From the IMG/VR virus record IMGVR_UViG_3300010368_000088, positions 1 through 26,771 of that record: a DNA stretch of 26,771 nt; one strand, given 5' to 3'. Positions 6,110-13,832 of the stretch are shown piece by piece. Origin of the DNA: a virus. Numbering within the stretch: the stretch's first letter is position 1; every line of letters starts with the position of its first letter. A program made the position numbers and the translations under genes. The notes below the pieces were generated by a model. The model worked only from the letters and a program-made list of their open reading frames with translations. It ran no database searches and was not told where the DNA came from.

Positions 6110-6120
6110 TTTTTAGACAC
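6102..6120. promoter_or_regulatory. Candidate operator 1 (19-bp inverted sequence)
   Basis: GTGTCAAATTTTTAGACAC has symmetric GTGTC/GACAC ends. It covers the expected start point of the exonuclease transcript and the -35 box of the opposite promoter. It is the same length as, and closely similar to, the sites at 2090-2108 and 2551-2569. The adjacent Cro-like protein is the likely ligand, by inference. Confidence 0.55.
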
Positions 6121-6138
6121 CACAAAAAGGAAAACATC

Positions 6139-7071
6139 ATGGTTGGCAAATTATCAGACGATCGCAAAATGTCCGGCTCGCGAATTCCGGTCCTTTACTC
6201 TTGGAAACATGGCGTTCCCCATCCCTGGTCGACGCCGAACGACGAACTTCGAAAATCGATCCAGGCAACACTGGGCGAATATGAGTCGTTCGACATCGGC
6301 GAACCTGGCATCGTGGGGAACCTCCTGGAACCCGCCCTGGTCACCAGTGTATGCCAGGAACTCGGCTTGCCAGAACCCGAACTCACGCCACCTGTATACA
6401 AACGCGACACGTTTGAGGCCAGCTGCGACGGTTTGGTCCAGGTCGACCAGCCAGTGACAGTTCGCAGCGCGGGTATTGTCGACGTCCAGGGTGGCGAACT
6501 CACGCTGTCCGGGCCGGTGCCGATCGAATGCAAAGTAACCACCGCGCCACCGACCGACGAAATCCCGCTTTACCGGGGGCCGATTCAGCTTCAGGCGCAA
6601 ATGCTCGCGACCGGCGCCAATGCCGGGATCATTATTACCCTTCACCGGGGCATCGAACGCCGAATTCACGTCATCCCGGCGAACCCGGTTATTCAGTCAG
6701 AAATTAACCAGATATGCGCGGAATTCCAGGAACGGGTAATCACCCGCCGGTGGTATGCCCCGGTTAACGTCGACGACGCCGTGATTCCGCCAGCATCGAA
6801 CGAAAAGGATTCAGTCGACGTGCCGGACCTGGTCGACGATGTCGGCGCCCTGGAACGCTTACGGGGCGAACGCCGCGACCTGGACGACCAGATCGCCGCC
6901 CTGGAACTGAAAATCATGGACGCCCTGGGCGATGCCCAGGTGGGTACGGCAGGGCCGTACCAAATCGAATGGCCGGTGCGCCACTATAAGGCGCAGCCGG
7001 AAAAGGTAACACCCGCCAAACCCGAGCGAACAATCCGTTTGAAAACATTGAAAATTCGCGCTATGGTTTGA
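6139..7071 (+). CDS. YqaJ-like recombination exonuclease
   Basis: The only plus-strand gene encodes a 310-residue protein of the YqaJ/lambda-exonuclease fold, which degrades one strand of duplex DNA to feed annealing. Visible core residues are Glu64 (NLLEPAL), Asp97 (SCDGL), Glu130-x-Lys132 (PIECKV) and the downstream glutamines in PIQLQAQML (Q150, Q152, Q154). The last third is a coiled, charged region (ERLRGERRDLDDQIAALELK) that may be for partner binding. AAGGA precedes the ATG. It has its own promoter and terminator, so it is controlled apart from its partners, the Sak4-like ATPase and the SSB-like protein. Confidence 0.8.
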   Translation: MVGKLSDDRKMSGSRIPVLYSWKHGVPHPWSTPNDELRKSIQATLGEYESFDIGEPGIVGNLLEPALVTSVCQELGLPEPELTPPVYKRDTFEASCDGLVQVDQPVTVRSAGIVDVQGGELTLSGPVPIECKVTTAPPTDEIPLYRGPIQLQAQMLATGANAGIIITLHRGIERRIHVIPANPVIQSEINQICAEFQERVITRRWYAPVNVDDAVIPPASNEKDSVDVPDLVDDVGALERLRGERRDLDDQIAALELKIMDALGDAQVGTAGPYQIEWPVRHYKAQPEKVTPAKPERTIRLKTLKIRAMV

Positions 7072-7114
7072 CGTGGCCCGTCATGGGGCCGCACTCCTAA
7101 AGGTCTACCCTTCC

Positions 7115-7140
7115 GCCCCGTCTAGCGCCGGGGCTTTTTT
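7115..7140 (+). terminator. Rho-independent terminator after the exonuclease gene
   Basis: A 6-bp stem, GCCCCG (7115-7120) with CGGGGC (7129-7134), has an 8-base loop and is followed by six T (7135-7140). It ends the plus-strand transcript. The T-tract overlaps the TAA of the converging minus-strand gene. On the minus strand the hairpin lacks a U-tract. A smaller GGCC...GGCC hairpin lies at 7074-7090. Confidence 0.8.
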
Positions 7141-7348
7141 ATTCTTCTTCGTCCGAGACTTCCCAGCTTTCCGCCGCCACTATCATTTCCAGGATTTCCA
7201 GGGGTGATTTGTTGATAGAAATCCCCTCCGGGAATAGTCCGCAGTAGATCATCGAACACCCATCGCGACCCCTTTCTGGGGTAATAGCCAAAATTTCACT
7301 GGTTCGAATGAACAATGATCCCATGTCGGTTTCCAATCTAATCATCAT
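7139..7348 (-). CDS. FlbD-like small protein, last gene of late block
   Basis: The 69-residue acidic protein begins MMIRLETDMGSLFIRTSEI and has the hydrophobic pattern of FlbD-like small beta/alpha proteins (an MIRL start, later SPLEILEMI). The resemblance is weak, so no function is assigned. The ATG at 7348 overlaps the HNH gene's stop by 11 bases, with GGTGG upstream. Its stop touches the U-tract of the converging terminator. It is the distal end of the long minus-strand late block. Confidence 0.55.
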   Translation of the reverse strand: MMIRLETDMGSLFIRTSEILAITPERGRDGCSMIYCGLFPEGISINKSPLEILEMIVAAESWEVSDEEE

Positions 7349-7886
7349 CCGACCACCGATTGCCTTTTCTGGAATTTTCCCTGGCTGTCATTATCTGCAG
7401 ATTCCAAGGAACGTGCAGCCCGCAGACCCGCGGGTGCTTCAACGGAACGATGTGGTCGACGGAATACGTTTGGCCGGTTTCGGCGGTTAGTGTGCGCGCC
7501 TGGACATAGATATGGTCGATCATTGCCTGGGCTTCCGCATTGTCCCGACATATTTCAGCCCGCGCAATCCTGCGCCCGCGATCCCGACCAAATTTTTTCT
7601 GTGCTGCGCGATGCCTGGGGCGGATAGCCCGCGCCTTGTTCAGCAAATAGGCGTTTTTTCGGTAATGCTCGCGCCAGTATTCGCACCGGGTGCCGCGCCT
7701 TTCGTCGTATTCCCGCCAGAGTCGGCGCAGATATTCCGGGTCGATTTCTAGGCGGTCTATTTGCGAGCAAGTACAGCATTGACGGTTTGCGACGAACCTG
7801 GGCGCGAAATGGCCAAATTTGCAGGGCTTCCCGGTGTGGTAATAACGCGCGCCGATCGACCTTGCTTCGGAAACGCTGGCGATCAT
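7338..7886 (-). CDS. HNH endonuclease
   Basis: The 182-residue basic protein ends with an HNH core: Asp144-His145 (VDHIVPL), Asn162 (WNLQ), Asn171 and Lys174 (ENSRKGN). An N-terminal cysteine/histidine cluster (PCKFGH, CCTC) may bind zinc. I start at the ATG at 7886, two bases after the endolysin stop; the ORF extends upstream only into the endolysin. There is no ribosome site, so translation probably restarts after the endolysin. HNH enzymes in phages are either free-standing homing nucleases or packaging helpers. The distance from the terminase favours homing, but the sequence does not decide. Confidence 0.75.
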   Translation of the reverse strand: MIASVSEARSIGARYYHTGKPCKFGHFAPRFVANRQCCTCSQIDRLEIDPEYLRRLWREYDERRGTRCEYWREHYRKNAYLLNKARAIRPRHRAAQKKFGRDRGRRIARAEICRDNAEAQAMIDHIYVQARTLTAETGQTYSVDHIVPLKHPRVCGLHVPWNLQIMTARENSRKGNRWSDDD

Positions 7887-7888
7887 AG

Positions 7889-8317
7889 CTAGGTTGGCAG
7901 TTCGTCGGTTTTGATAACCTGGGAAATCCGCAGCGCGCGGTCGCCTACCTGGTCCGCCCATTTGGACCGCAGCATTTCGTCGCCGGCTTTTTCGAATTCG
8001 CCGGCTTCAAGTAGTGCCAGGGTTTTTTTGAACTTTGACAGTCCGAACGTGCCCAAGTTGAACGCCATGTTCACGATCGCCGCCTGGCGGTTTGGGGATA
8101 GTTCGCGCCAGAACGGTAGCATCTGGTCCAGTTCTTTGATAATTCGAACGATGTCGTTTTCGAGCATGAACTGGGCTTCGGCTTTGCCGATGCCATTATC
8201 TTCCAGGTTTCGCCCGATGCCGATCGTTAGCTTCCCGCCGGTGCAGTAATAGGGCCGCAGCCTGCAGCCTTCGTCCTGTTCTAGCCAGCGTGAAATCGCT
8301 TTGAAATCCAGTCCCAT
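7889..8317 (-). CDS. Endolysin, T4-type lysozyme (GH24)
   Basis: This 142-residue muramidase cleaves cell-wall glycan at the end of infection. The catalytic region is EGCRLRPYY followed by CTGGKLTIGIGRN. Glu16 and Thr31 align with Glu11 and Thr26 of T4 lysozyme. The position of T4 Asp20 is Cys25 here, a change reported to be tolerated in T4 lysozyme. The C-terminal lobe is helical and of normal length. There is no N-terminal membrane segment, so export must rely on the holins encoded just upstream. GGGGGG lies seven bases before the ATG at 8317. Confidence 0.88.
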   Translation of the reverse strand: MGLDFKAISRWLEQDEGCRLRPYYCTGGKLTIGIGRNLEDNGIGKAEAQFMLENDIVRIIKELDQMLPFWRELSPNRQAAIVNMAFNLGTFGLSKFKKTLALLEAGEFEKAGDEMLRSKWADQVGDRALRISQVIKTDELPT

Positions 8318-8338
8318 GATCGAACCCCCCGGTCATGG

Positions 8339-8737
8339 TTAGTTTTGATTTTGTTTGATTTGGGTAACTATTTTTTCCCCGGACCTGGCGACGACATACC
8401 CGCCCAGGCCGATCTGTAACAGCGTCCAGGCTTCATCGCGTAGCGGGTTGGGTAGCCACCCCAGAGAATCCCCGACCGCCAGAGCCAGGAAGGTAAGCAT
8501 TGTTATGGGGCGCCAGGTGGCCGTCACCCAATGTTCGGATTTGGCTTCCGCCTGGACGATCCCGGCTTTCGCCTTCAGGGTTTCTTGTTCGTAATCAAAA
8601 ACCCGCTGCATCGCTGCAGCTTGAACATCGAGCAAGTGACCTTTAGCTTTTAGGCGTTCTTCGTCGGACGTGTGCAGTTCGTCGATCAATTCCGCCGCTG
8701 GTTTGAATATGCCAGCGATTAGTTCGACGACGCCCAT
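8339..8737 (-). CDS. Holin, 3TM family
   Basis: The 132-residue protein has an amphipathic helical N-terminal half rich in Ala, Glu and Lys. It is followed by SEHWVTATWRPITML, the signature of the Holin_3TMs family, and two hydrophobic segments (about residues 79-92 and 103-118). Holins of this type open the inner membrane for the endolysin. GAGGA precedes the ATG at 8737 and overlaps the end of the upstream gene, so the two are probably coupled. It stands directly before the endolysin, as expected. Confidence 0.75.
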   Translation of the reverse strand: MGVVELIAGIFKPAAELIDELHTSDEERLKAKGHLLDVQAAAMQRVFDYEQETLKAKAGIVQAEAKSEHWVTATWRPITMLTFLALAVGDSLGWLPNPLRDEAWTLLQIGLGGYVVARSGEKIVTQIKQNQN

Positions 8738-8740
8738 CGG

Positions 8741-8956
8741 TTAATCCTCGTATTGATCGCCGTGGATTAGCTGTTGAACCGTTTTGGTTTCGTAGATTCG
8801 AATGGCGGTCCAGATAATCGTGAACAATGCCGCCAGGGGTGGCAGTATGGCGCCAATCGTTCCCAGCATGGTCGCAACGCTCGCAAAATCAATGAAATGT
8901 TTTGTGGGTTCGTCCATGTCGATAAACTGCCCGGCGGGTTTCGTCGATTGTACCAT
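8741..8956 (-). CDS. Second small membrane protein of the lysis cassette, holin-like
   Basis: From the ATG at 8956 the product is 71 residues with one long hydrophobic segment (VATMLGTIGAILPPLAALFTIIWTA, given here in part) followed by RIYETKTVQ and an acidic end. AAGGTGG lies six bases before this ATG. The alternative TTG at 8980 lies inside the previous gene and has no site. Phages often carry two small membrane proteins before the endolysin, acting as holin and antiholin or holin and pinholin. Which is which here is unknown. Confidence 0.6.
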   Translation of the reverse strand: MVQSTKPAGQFIDMDEPTKHFIDFASVATMLGTIGAILPPLAALFTIIWTAIRIYETKTVQQLIHGDQYED

Positions 8957-8966
8957 TTGCGCCACC

Positions 8967-9287
8967 TTATGCCATGTCAAACCGTTTTACGTCCGCCTCG
9001 GCAATTAGCATTCGCGCCCTGGTCAAGTCCGCATAATAGGCGCCGCGACAATGATCGGGTGCCCACCACTTGAACGCCCAATCGATCGCGATTCGTAGTT
9101 GTTTCCAGCCTGGCCGGGCGCGTAGCCGCCAGGAACGCCCGCTGATCGATTCGTTCGGGTTGTTGCCCAGGAATATGGCAACATTCAATAACTGCGATAT
9201 GGCGTCACCGACGCGAATGCAATAATCGCGCAAACGATAAACAGCAAGGGTATACATAATCCGATAATTCCGCATAACACCACCCAT
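8967..9287 (-). CDS. Conserved phage protein with NPNESISGRSWR motif
   Basis: This 106-residue basic protein contains DYCIRVGDAISQLLNVAIFL, NPNESISGRSWRLR and a tryptophan-rich DWAFKWWAPDHC segment. The same motif series is common in phage proteins near lysis genes, whose function is not known. The C-terminal half is amphipathic and may lie on the membrane. The ATG at 9287 lacks a good ribosome site; an internal ATG at 9275 has GGTGG close by and may be the true start. It lies between the fibre genes and the holins. Confidence 0.55.
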   Translation of the reverse strand: MGGVMRNYRIMYTLAVYRLRDYCIRVGDAISQLLNVAIFLGNNPNESISGRSWRLRARPGWKQLRIAIDWAFKWWAPDHCRGAYYADLTRARMLIAEADVKRFDMA

Positions 9288-9306
9288 TCAATCGCGCGAG
9301 AAATCA

Positions 9307-9642
9307 TTATTCAGCCGGGGCTGGTTCTTCCGCTGCATCTCGCACCTGCGCCAAATACAAATAAAGACTATAAAGCCCAACATAAAGATTTTGATAGCTC
9401 ATAGTGGCGCCGGTATCTTCGCCGGTTTCCGGGTTTAGCAATGGGAACTCGGTCGCCGCGTTTTCTGCCTTGAATTCCTCGCTAACACTGCCAAGGTTTT
9501 TAATGATTGTTTCGTCCTCAAGATTGATAATTTTTTCTTCTTGAAACGAAATAATCTTCGATGCCATTCCATTGTTAATTTTGACATAGTTGCATCGAAC
9601 ATAGCTTTCGCCGCTTACGGTTGTTTCCTGATAATTAGCCAT
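9307..9642 (-). CDS. Protein after the tail fibre, possible fibre accessory
   Basis: This 111-residue acidic protein begins MANYQETTVSGESYVR and has a C-terminal helix with YVGLYSLYLYLAQVRDAAEE. GGAGG lies just before the ATG at 9642, and the gene overlaps the fibre stop by eight bases. Genes in this place often encode fibre assembly factors or small tail-tip proteins, but I recognise no domain, so the role is open. The bases are more AT-rich than most of the window, like the middle of the adjacent fibre gene, which suggests recent exchange of this segment. Confidence 0.6.
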   Translation of the reverse strand: MANYQETTVSGESYVRCNYVKINNGMASKIISFQEEKIINLEDETIIKNLGSVSEEFKAENAATEFPLLNPETGEDTGATMSYQNLYVGLYSLYLYLAQVRDAAEEPAPAE

Positions 9643-11473
9643 TGTTAGCCTCCAAATCCGCGACCCTTGCGCGTAGTGATTGAATTTCTTTCAGTAATAA
9701 AGACACCATGTGCCCATAGAGTAACGCATCCGGCTGTCCGTCTTCGTTGTATTCCACAAACTCGGTCAATCCCGCCGCGTGAACTTCCTCGGCGATCAAT
9801 CCGCCGAAAACCCGGTCGCCGTCGTTGATCCCTTTATACGTTACTGGTCGCAGTGCATCAATTTGATCGCCAGTCCATTCCGCATCCTCGATGTCGGTTT
9901 TGTAGCGTAGCGACGACGTGGATCGCTGCATCGCGCCGGTCGATGAATTAATAAAAACGTTAGCTGCGCTGGCGGTAGTGGCATCACGTACTGCACGAGA
10001 AAGAAGTCTAGCGTTAGCAGGCGTTCCCGACCCAGTGTCAAACTCCAAAAACACTTTGTCTACCGAAGACGTATCACCACCGGCAGTAGAACCTGTTGCT
10101 GGAGCCACAGAAAACGCAATTGTGTCTGTAGCGTTAGTTACCCAAAGTGCTGCTCGACCCGCATCCCTCCAACGCCATGCGCTGGCTGAAAAATAGGCAT
10201 TTAACCGCAGCCCCTCCGTGAAGTTTGCCGAGCCGTCAACATCCAGTTTGATCCCTTCGGCGTTGCTTGTGTACCCGATGCCGACGTCGCCGCTTACAAT
10301 CCCGTCGCCGGACACGTGCAGCTCCGCTACTGGGTCAGACGTGCCAATCCCAACGTTGCCTGACCGAACACTAATTGCTTCAGCCCCATTAGTCCCTTCA
10401 ATGGCAAACCTTACGTTTCCGCTGCCGTCTGATTTAACTTTAAGGCCAGCGTTCCAGTTTCCTCCAGTATCGCCTATGCGTATGCCACCGTCTTGGTTGG
10501 CAGAGAAAGCAACGGCTGATACGTCTAGCTTTTCTGCTGGACTAGCCGTGCCAATGCCAACGTTGCCAGTGTCGCCCTCTATGGTCATTCTGTTAGCAAA
10601 CGTCGGGCCGTCATAAAAGATCATATCTCTGCCGCTAGAGCCACCGCCGCCAATCCAAGACTGAACAGTCCCAGCGGCATTAGTGAACTCAACACGGCAG
10701 TTCTGAGTGTCCGCTGTAGGGCTGAATCTAAGCTGTGGAGTGCTACCTACTAGATGAAGCTCTGTGGCTGGGCTAGACGTGCCAATGCCAACGTTGCCTA
10801 AGCCATTAACAACAAACTTAGTTACGCTACCAGCTTGACAATCAAGAATATTTGTTCCCGAGCCACCTCCAAGCGTATTCAGCCGGAGTACATCAGACGC
10901 TACTGCGTTTTCGTTGTTGAAGTAAACTAGGTCGCCAGAAGTAACGTTAGCAGATACGTGTAAGGTATAAGACGGAGAAGTGCCAATCCCAACCCGATTC
11001 GCAGAAGCATCAACAAACAGCGTATCGGTGTCGACGATCAAATCGCCATCGATGGTTACGCTGCCGGTAAATGATCCGCCAGCCGCCGCGAGTGTACCTT
11101 CGGCGGTTTTGGTGCCGCCGATGTTGATCGTCCAGCTGGATTTTGTGCCGCTGCCCGCGTAACCGATAGAGTCGACCACCAGCGATGTCCCGCTGTAGCT
11201 GGTCACGATGCAATCCATGAAATTGGTCGACGGCGCCGCCGCGTCTGCGATCCTCAATGGCGTTCCCGGCTGGTATGGCTTGCCGGAATCCGCAATCGTG
11301 AACGACTTCGACCCGGTGCCGATCGCGACCGAACTGGTCGACGTTGAATTGTAAATATCGCCGGCTTGGGTCACGAAATCTTCGAACGCATCGGGCAAGC
11401 CGTCGACGTAATTCTGGCCGGCGAAATCCGCCAGGGTGTAAGTTCTGCCGTTTAGGGTAACCGGGAATGCCAT
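9635..11473 (-). CDS. Tail fibre/spike with self-cleaving S74 chaperone
   Basis: This 612-residue protein probably binds the host surface. The N terminus (1-150) is a beta-rich tail-attachment region. The middle carries at least five spaced VGIG elements (near residues 161, 228, 305, 374 and 397) in a repeated 'NVGIGT.SPA..L' pattern typical of fibre shafts. The C terminus (about 515-612) is an intramolecular chaperone of peptidase family S74. Ser520/Ser521 followed by LRYKTDI is the cleavage site, then LRPVTYK, FGGLIAEEV and a final coiled coil. The chaperone helps trimerise the fibre and then cuts itself off. GAGGAAA precedes the ATG. Codon use in about 9960-11020 differs from its flanks. 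Confidence 0.85.
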   Translation of the reverse strand: MAFPVTLNGRTYTLADFAGQNYVDGLPDAFEDFVTQAGDIYNSTSTSSVAIGTGSKSFTIADSGKPYQPGTPLRIADAAAPSTNFMDCIVTSYSGTSLVVDSIGYAGSGTKSSWTINIGGTKTAEGTLAAAGGSFTGSVTIDGDLIVDTDTLFVDASANRVGIGTSPSYTLHVSANVTSGDLVYFNNENAVASDVLRLNTLGGGSGTNILDCQAGSVTKFVVNGLGNVGIGTSSPATELHLVGSTPQLRFSPTADTQNCRVEFTNAAGTVQSWIGGGGSSGRDMIFYDGPTFANRMTIEGDTGNVGIGTASPAEKLDVSAVAFSANQDGGIRIGDTGGNWNAGLKVKSDGSGNVRFAIEGTNGAEAISVRSGNVGIGTSDPVAELHVSGDGIVSGDVGIGYTSNAEGIKLDVDGSANFTEGLRLNAYFSASAWRWRDAGRAALWVTNATDTIAFSVAPATGSTAGGDTSSVDKVFLEFDTGSGTPANARLLSRAVRDATTASAANVFINSSTGAMQRSTSSLRYKTDIEDAEWTGDQIDALRPVTYKGINDGDRVFGGLIAEEVHAAGLTEFVEYNEDGQPDALLYGHMVSLLLKEIQSLRARVADLEANNG

Positions 11474-12318
11474 TAGATGATTTCCTCCACTTCGATCCTG
11501 CGCGCGTAATGATCCAGAACGCGGTTTTCGACCGGGTTCAGTTCAGCCTGGCGCCCGTATATGTTCTGCGTTATGAACGTCGTTTCGTCGGTTTCCTGGG
11601 GTATAACCAGGACATCCTCGGAAATCCCCTTTCGCCGGTCCATGTGGTTAAAAACGTTATGGAAAATTTCGGCGCCAGGCAAACCGTTCAATTCGAACGA
11701 AATCACGCGATACCTGGGAAGTATATCAACAAACGTTTGCCCGCTGCGCGACCGGGTAATCCGCGACGGGTCGACCCAGGATATTTCCCAGCCGTAACCC
11801 ATTTCGTTTGTCGGTCGATAGCTTGGGCCGGCGAACACCCGCCCGACCTCGATTAGATCGTTTCCATTCGCCAGATCAATCCGCATATATCGGGCTTGGA
11901 CCGCCTGGTCCAGAACGTCGTAATAGCTGATCGGATAATCCAGCGCAGCTTCGGCGGTTAGAATGCCGCCCCAGTGAAATTCCCCGTATGCCAAGTAACC
12001 GAATTCCTCGACGGTTGGCCAGGCCGCGACCACGCCGGAATCGTATTCTGTGCTGGCGAACGTGTCATCGTTACCGATTCGAATTCTAACCGTCCCGGTC
12101 GTCTGGTTTAAGTTGTGCTTTAGGATTGCGACGACGTCGATCACCCGAGACTGCAGAAAATCGAACTCAACAAACGCCGCCGAGGAACTGTTGGCAATGT
12201 AACTTTTCCCCAGCTGGATACTCTGCAGGTTTTCCGCCGAAAAATAGGTCGAATCCTGTTCGGTTGTATGGTCTGGAATCGTTCCCGAATCCACAAAATT
12301 CGTTGTCGCGATCAACAT
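11473..12318 (-). CDS. Tail tip protein with beta-sandwich fold, unknown detail
   Basis: This 281-residue protein lies between the hub-like protein and the fibre. It begins MLIATTNFVDSGTIPDHTT at the ATG at 12318, which overlaps the preceding stop as TAATG, with GGAGG further upstream. A longer ORF to 12417 is only an upstream extension into the neighbour. The sequence is beta-rich with a jelly-roll-like pattern (SSAAFVEFDFLQSRVIDVVA, then ARYMRIDL), recalling carbohydrate-binding discoidin-type folds, but I do not claim that fold. Placement suggests a tail-tip or baseplate component that connects to the fibre. Confidence 0.6.
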   Translation of the reverse strand: MLIATTNFVDSGTIPDHTTEQDSTYFSAENLQSIQLGKSYIANSSSAAFVEFDFLQSRVIDVVAILKHNLNQTTGTVRIRIGNDDTFASTEYDSGVVAAWPTVEEFGYLAYGEFHWGGILTAEAALDYPISYYDVLDQAVQARYMRIDLANGNDLIEVGRVFAGPSYRPTNEMGYGWEISWVDPSRITRSRSGQTFVDILPRYRVISFELNGLPGAEIFHNVFNHMDRRKGISEDVLVIPQETDETTFITQNIYGRQAELNPVENRVLDHYARRIEVEEII

Positions 12319-13832
12319 TAGAACGTCGCCTCCACTGTGATTTCGTTGGCTTCCAGGTCGATTATCTTGGAAATAATCACCATCCGCCGTTCGGACCCGA
12401 TGCCAAACCGGGAACAAGTGACAGCGATTATATCCCCCAGGCCAAACGACAGGGGCGAACCTTTCATTTTGATTCGAAAAACCTTGTGGGTTTGTTCGTA
12501 GATTTCGTCAGCCAGGCGCGCCGCCTCGGTCGTGGCGTCGGTTACATTGGTAATCAGCGAATCGACCGTGAAAACGTCCCTGGAACCATAAATGGTCGCG
12601 CTTTTGTCGCCGCCATCGGTAACCGACAAATACGGTCGAACCGCGTAATCGGCATCGGATGGCGACGCGCCTAGTTCTTCCCGGCTTAGTGGCCGATAGT
12701 TTTTCTTGTAGTTAACCGCCACCGACCAGGCCGGTGGAACTGTTGGCAACATTTCGATTTCGATTATGTCGTTATCAGTGACATACTCGGCGATTGTTGG
12801 GGTTCCGCCGGTCGGTGGGTATTCAAAAACCAGGGGATATATGGCGTTGTTGTTTTCCACCTTCCCCACCATCGACGCGCCGATGGAAACCAGGAATTGG
12901 TTCATCGCCTCCAAAACCGTGATTCGTTCCTTGAAATAGCCGCCCACCTCGTAGGCAGTCGGCGGACCAAAAAATCCACCGCCATAAACTTCCGGGTTGG
13001 TCGTCGGTTCAAGCCCAGCATATTCGACCGCTAATTCGTACAGTATCGCGGACGCCGTATTAACGTTCGTCGGCGGTCCGTAAGTTATGTCGTTGGTGGC
13101 GTCGACCGTAATTACCCCGCTGGGCGCGCTGGTTAGCGCTATGGTGCCCTTTGCTAGGTTTGCTGTGTAGTCGACGCCTCCGCCGGTTAAAAGCTCCCCA
13201 GCCTCGTATACGGCGTCGATGGACGTTATCGCGCCGTCGTGTACCTGGTAGGTGTTCGTCGTTTCATTGGTCAAGACTGGCTCGACATTGAATACCTGGC
13301 CCAAAACAACAGGCTTCGGCGATCCGTTCGCATTTCCCGACGTGAAATCATTCGGTGGGAAAACTTTGTTTAGCTTTTCTTTTAGGTCCGATACCTCAAT
13401 GGTTACAGTCCGCTCATCAAAACCGACCGATAAAACAACGCCGCGGAATATCGAAAAAAAACCGTCGACTACCGTTTCACCTGGTTGCCCGATTAGTATT
13501 TCCACCGGCTTATTGTCGAAATAGTAATCCGCCATGTAATCCAGGGCGCCGTCGCCATTAGCCAGGACAATGCTCCCGGTCGATGGTGAAACCACCCCGC
13601 CCGCATTGCCCAGGCCATACATCGATTCAGTAATGTTCAAAACCGATTGAACGCGCGGCTCAAAATAGACGTAATTCCAGGTCGGGTCAGGAATATAACT
13701 TTTCTGCAGGAACGGGCGATCGGAAAATGGCAGCGTCGTTTCGGTTGTGCCGTCATCCTCGACGCAATCAACAAACACCAAAAACCGATAGTCCGCCGAA
13801 TAGCTTAGACGTACAGCCTCGCGCAGCGCCAT
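12318..13832 (-). CDS. Tail tip/baseplate hub-like protein
   Basis: The 504-residue protein is beta-rich throughout. Its end (FGLGDIIAVTCSRFGIG, then IISKIIDLEANEITVEA) resembles the last domain of tail-hub and baseplate proteins of lambda-like and transposable phages. Gene order (tape measure, this gene, tip protein, fibre) supports a place at the distal end of the tail tube, where it would hold the fibres and help penetration. The ATG at 13832 overlaps the tape-measure stop as TAATG. No peptidase motif is obvious. The precise lambda counterpart (gpM, L or J) cannot be assigned by eye. Confidence 0.6.
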   Translation of the reverse strand: MALREAVRLSYSADYRFLVFVDCVEDDGTTETTLPFSDRPFLQKSYIPDPTWNYVYFEPRVQSVLNITESMYGLGNAGGVVSPSTGSIVLANGDGALDYMADYYFDNKPVEILIGQPGETVVDGFFSIFRGVVLSVGFDERTVTIEVSDLKEKLNKVFPPNDFTSGNANGSPKPVVLGQVFNVEPVLTNETTNTYQVHDGAITSIDAVYEAGELLTGGGVDYTANLAKGTIALTSAPSGVITVDATNDITYGPPTNVNTASAILYELAVEYAGLEPTTNPEVYGGGFFGPPTAYEVGGYFKERITVLEAMNQFLVSIGASMVGKVENNNAIYPLVFEYPPTGGTPTIAEYVTDNDIIEIEMLPTVPPAWSVAVNYKKNYRPLSREELGASPSDADYAVRPYLSVTDGGDKSATIYGSRDVFTVDSLITNVTDATTEAARLADEIYEQTHKVFRIKMKGSPLSFGLGDIIAVTCSRFGIGSERRMVIISKIIDLEANEITVEATF

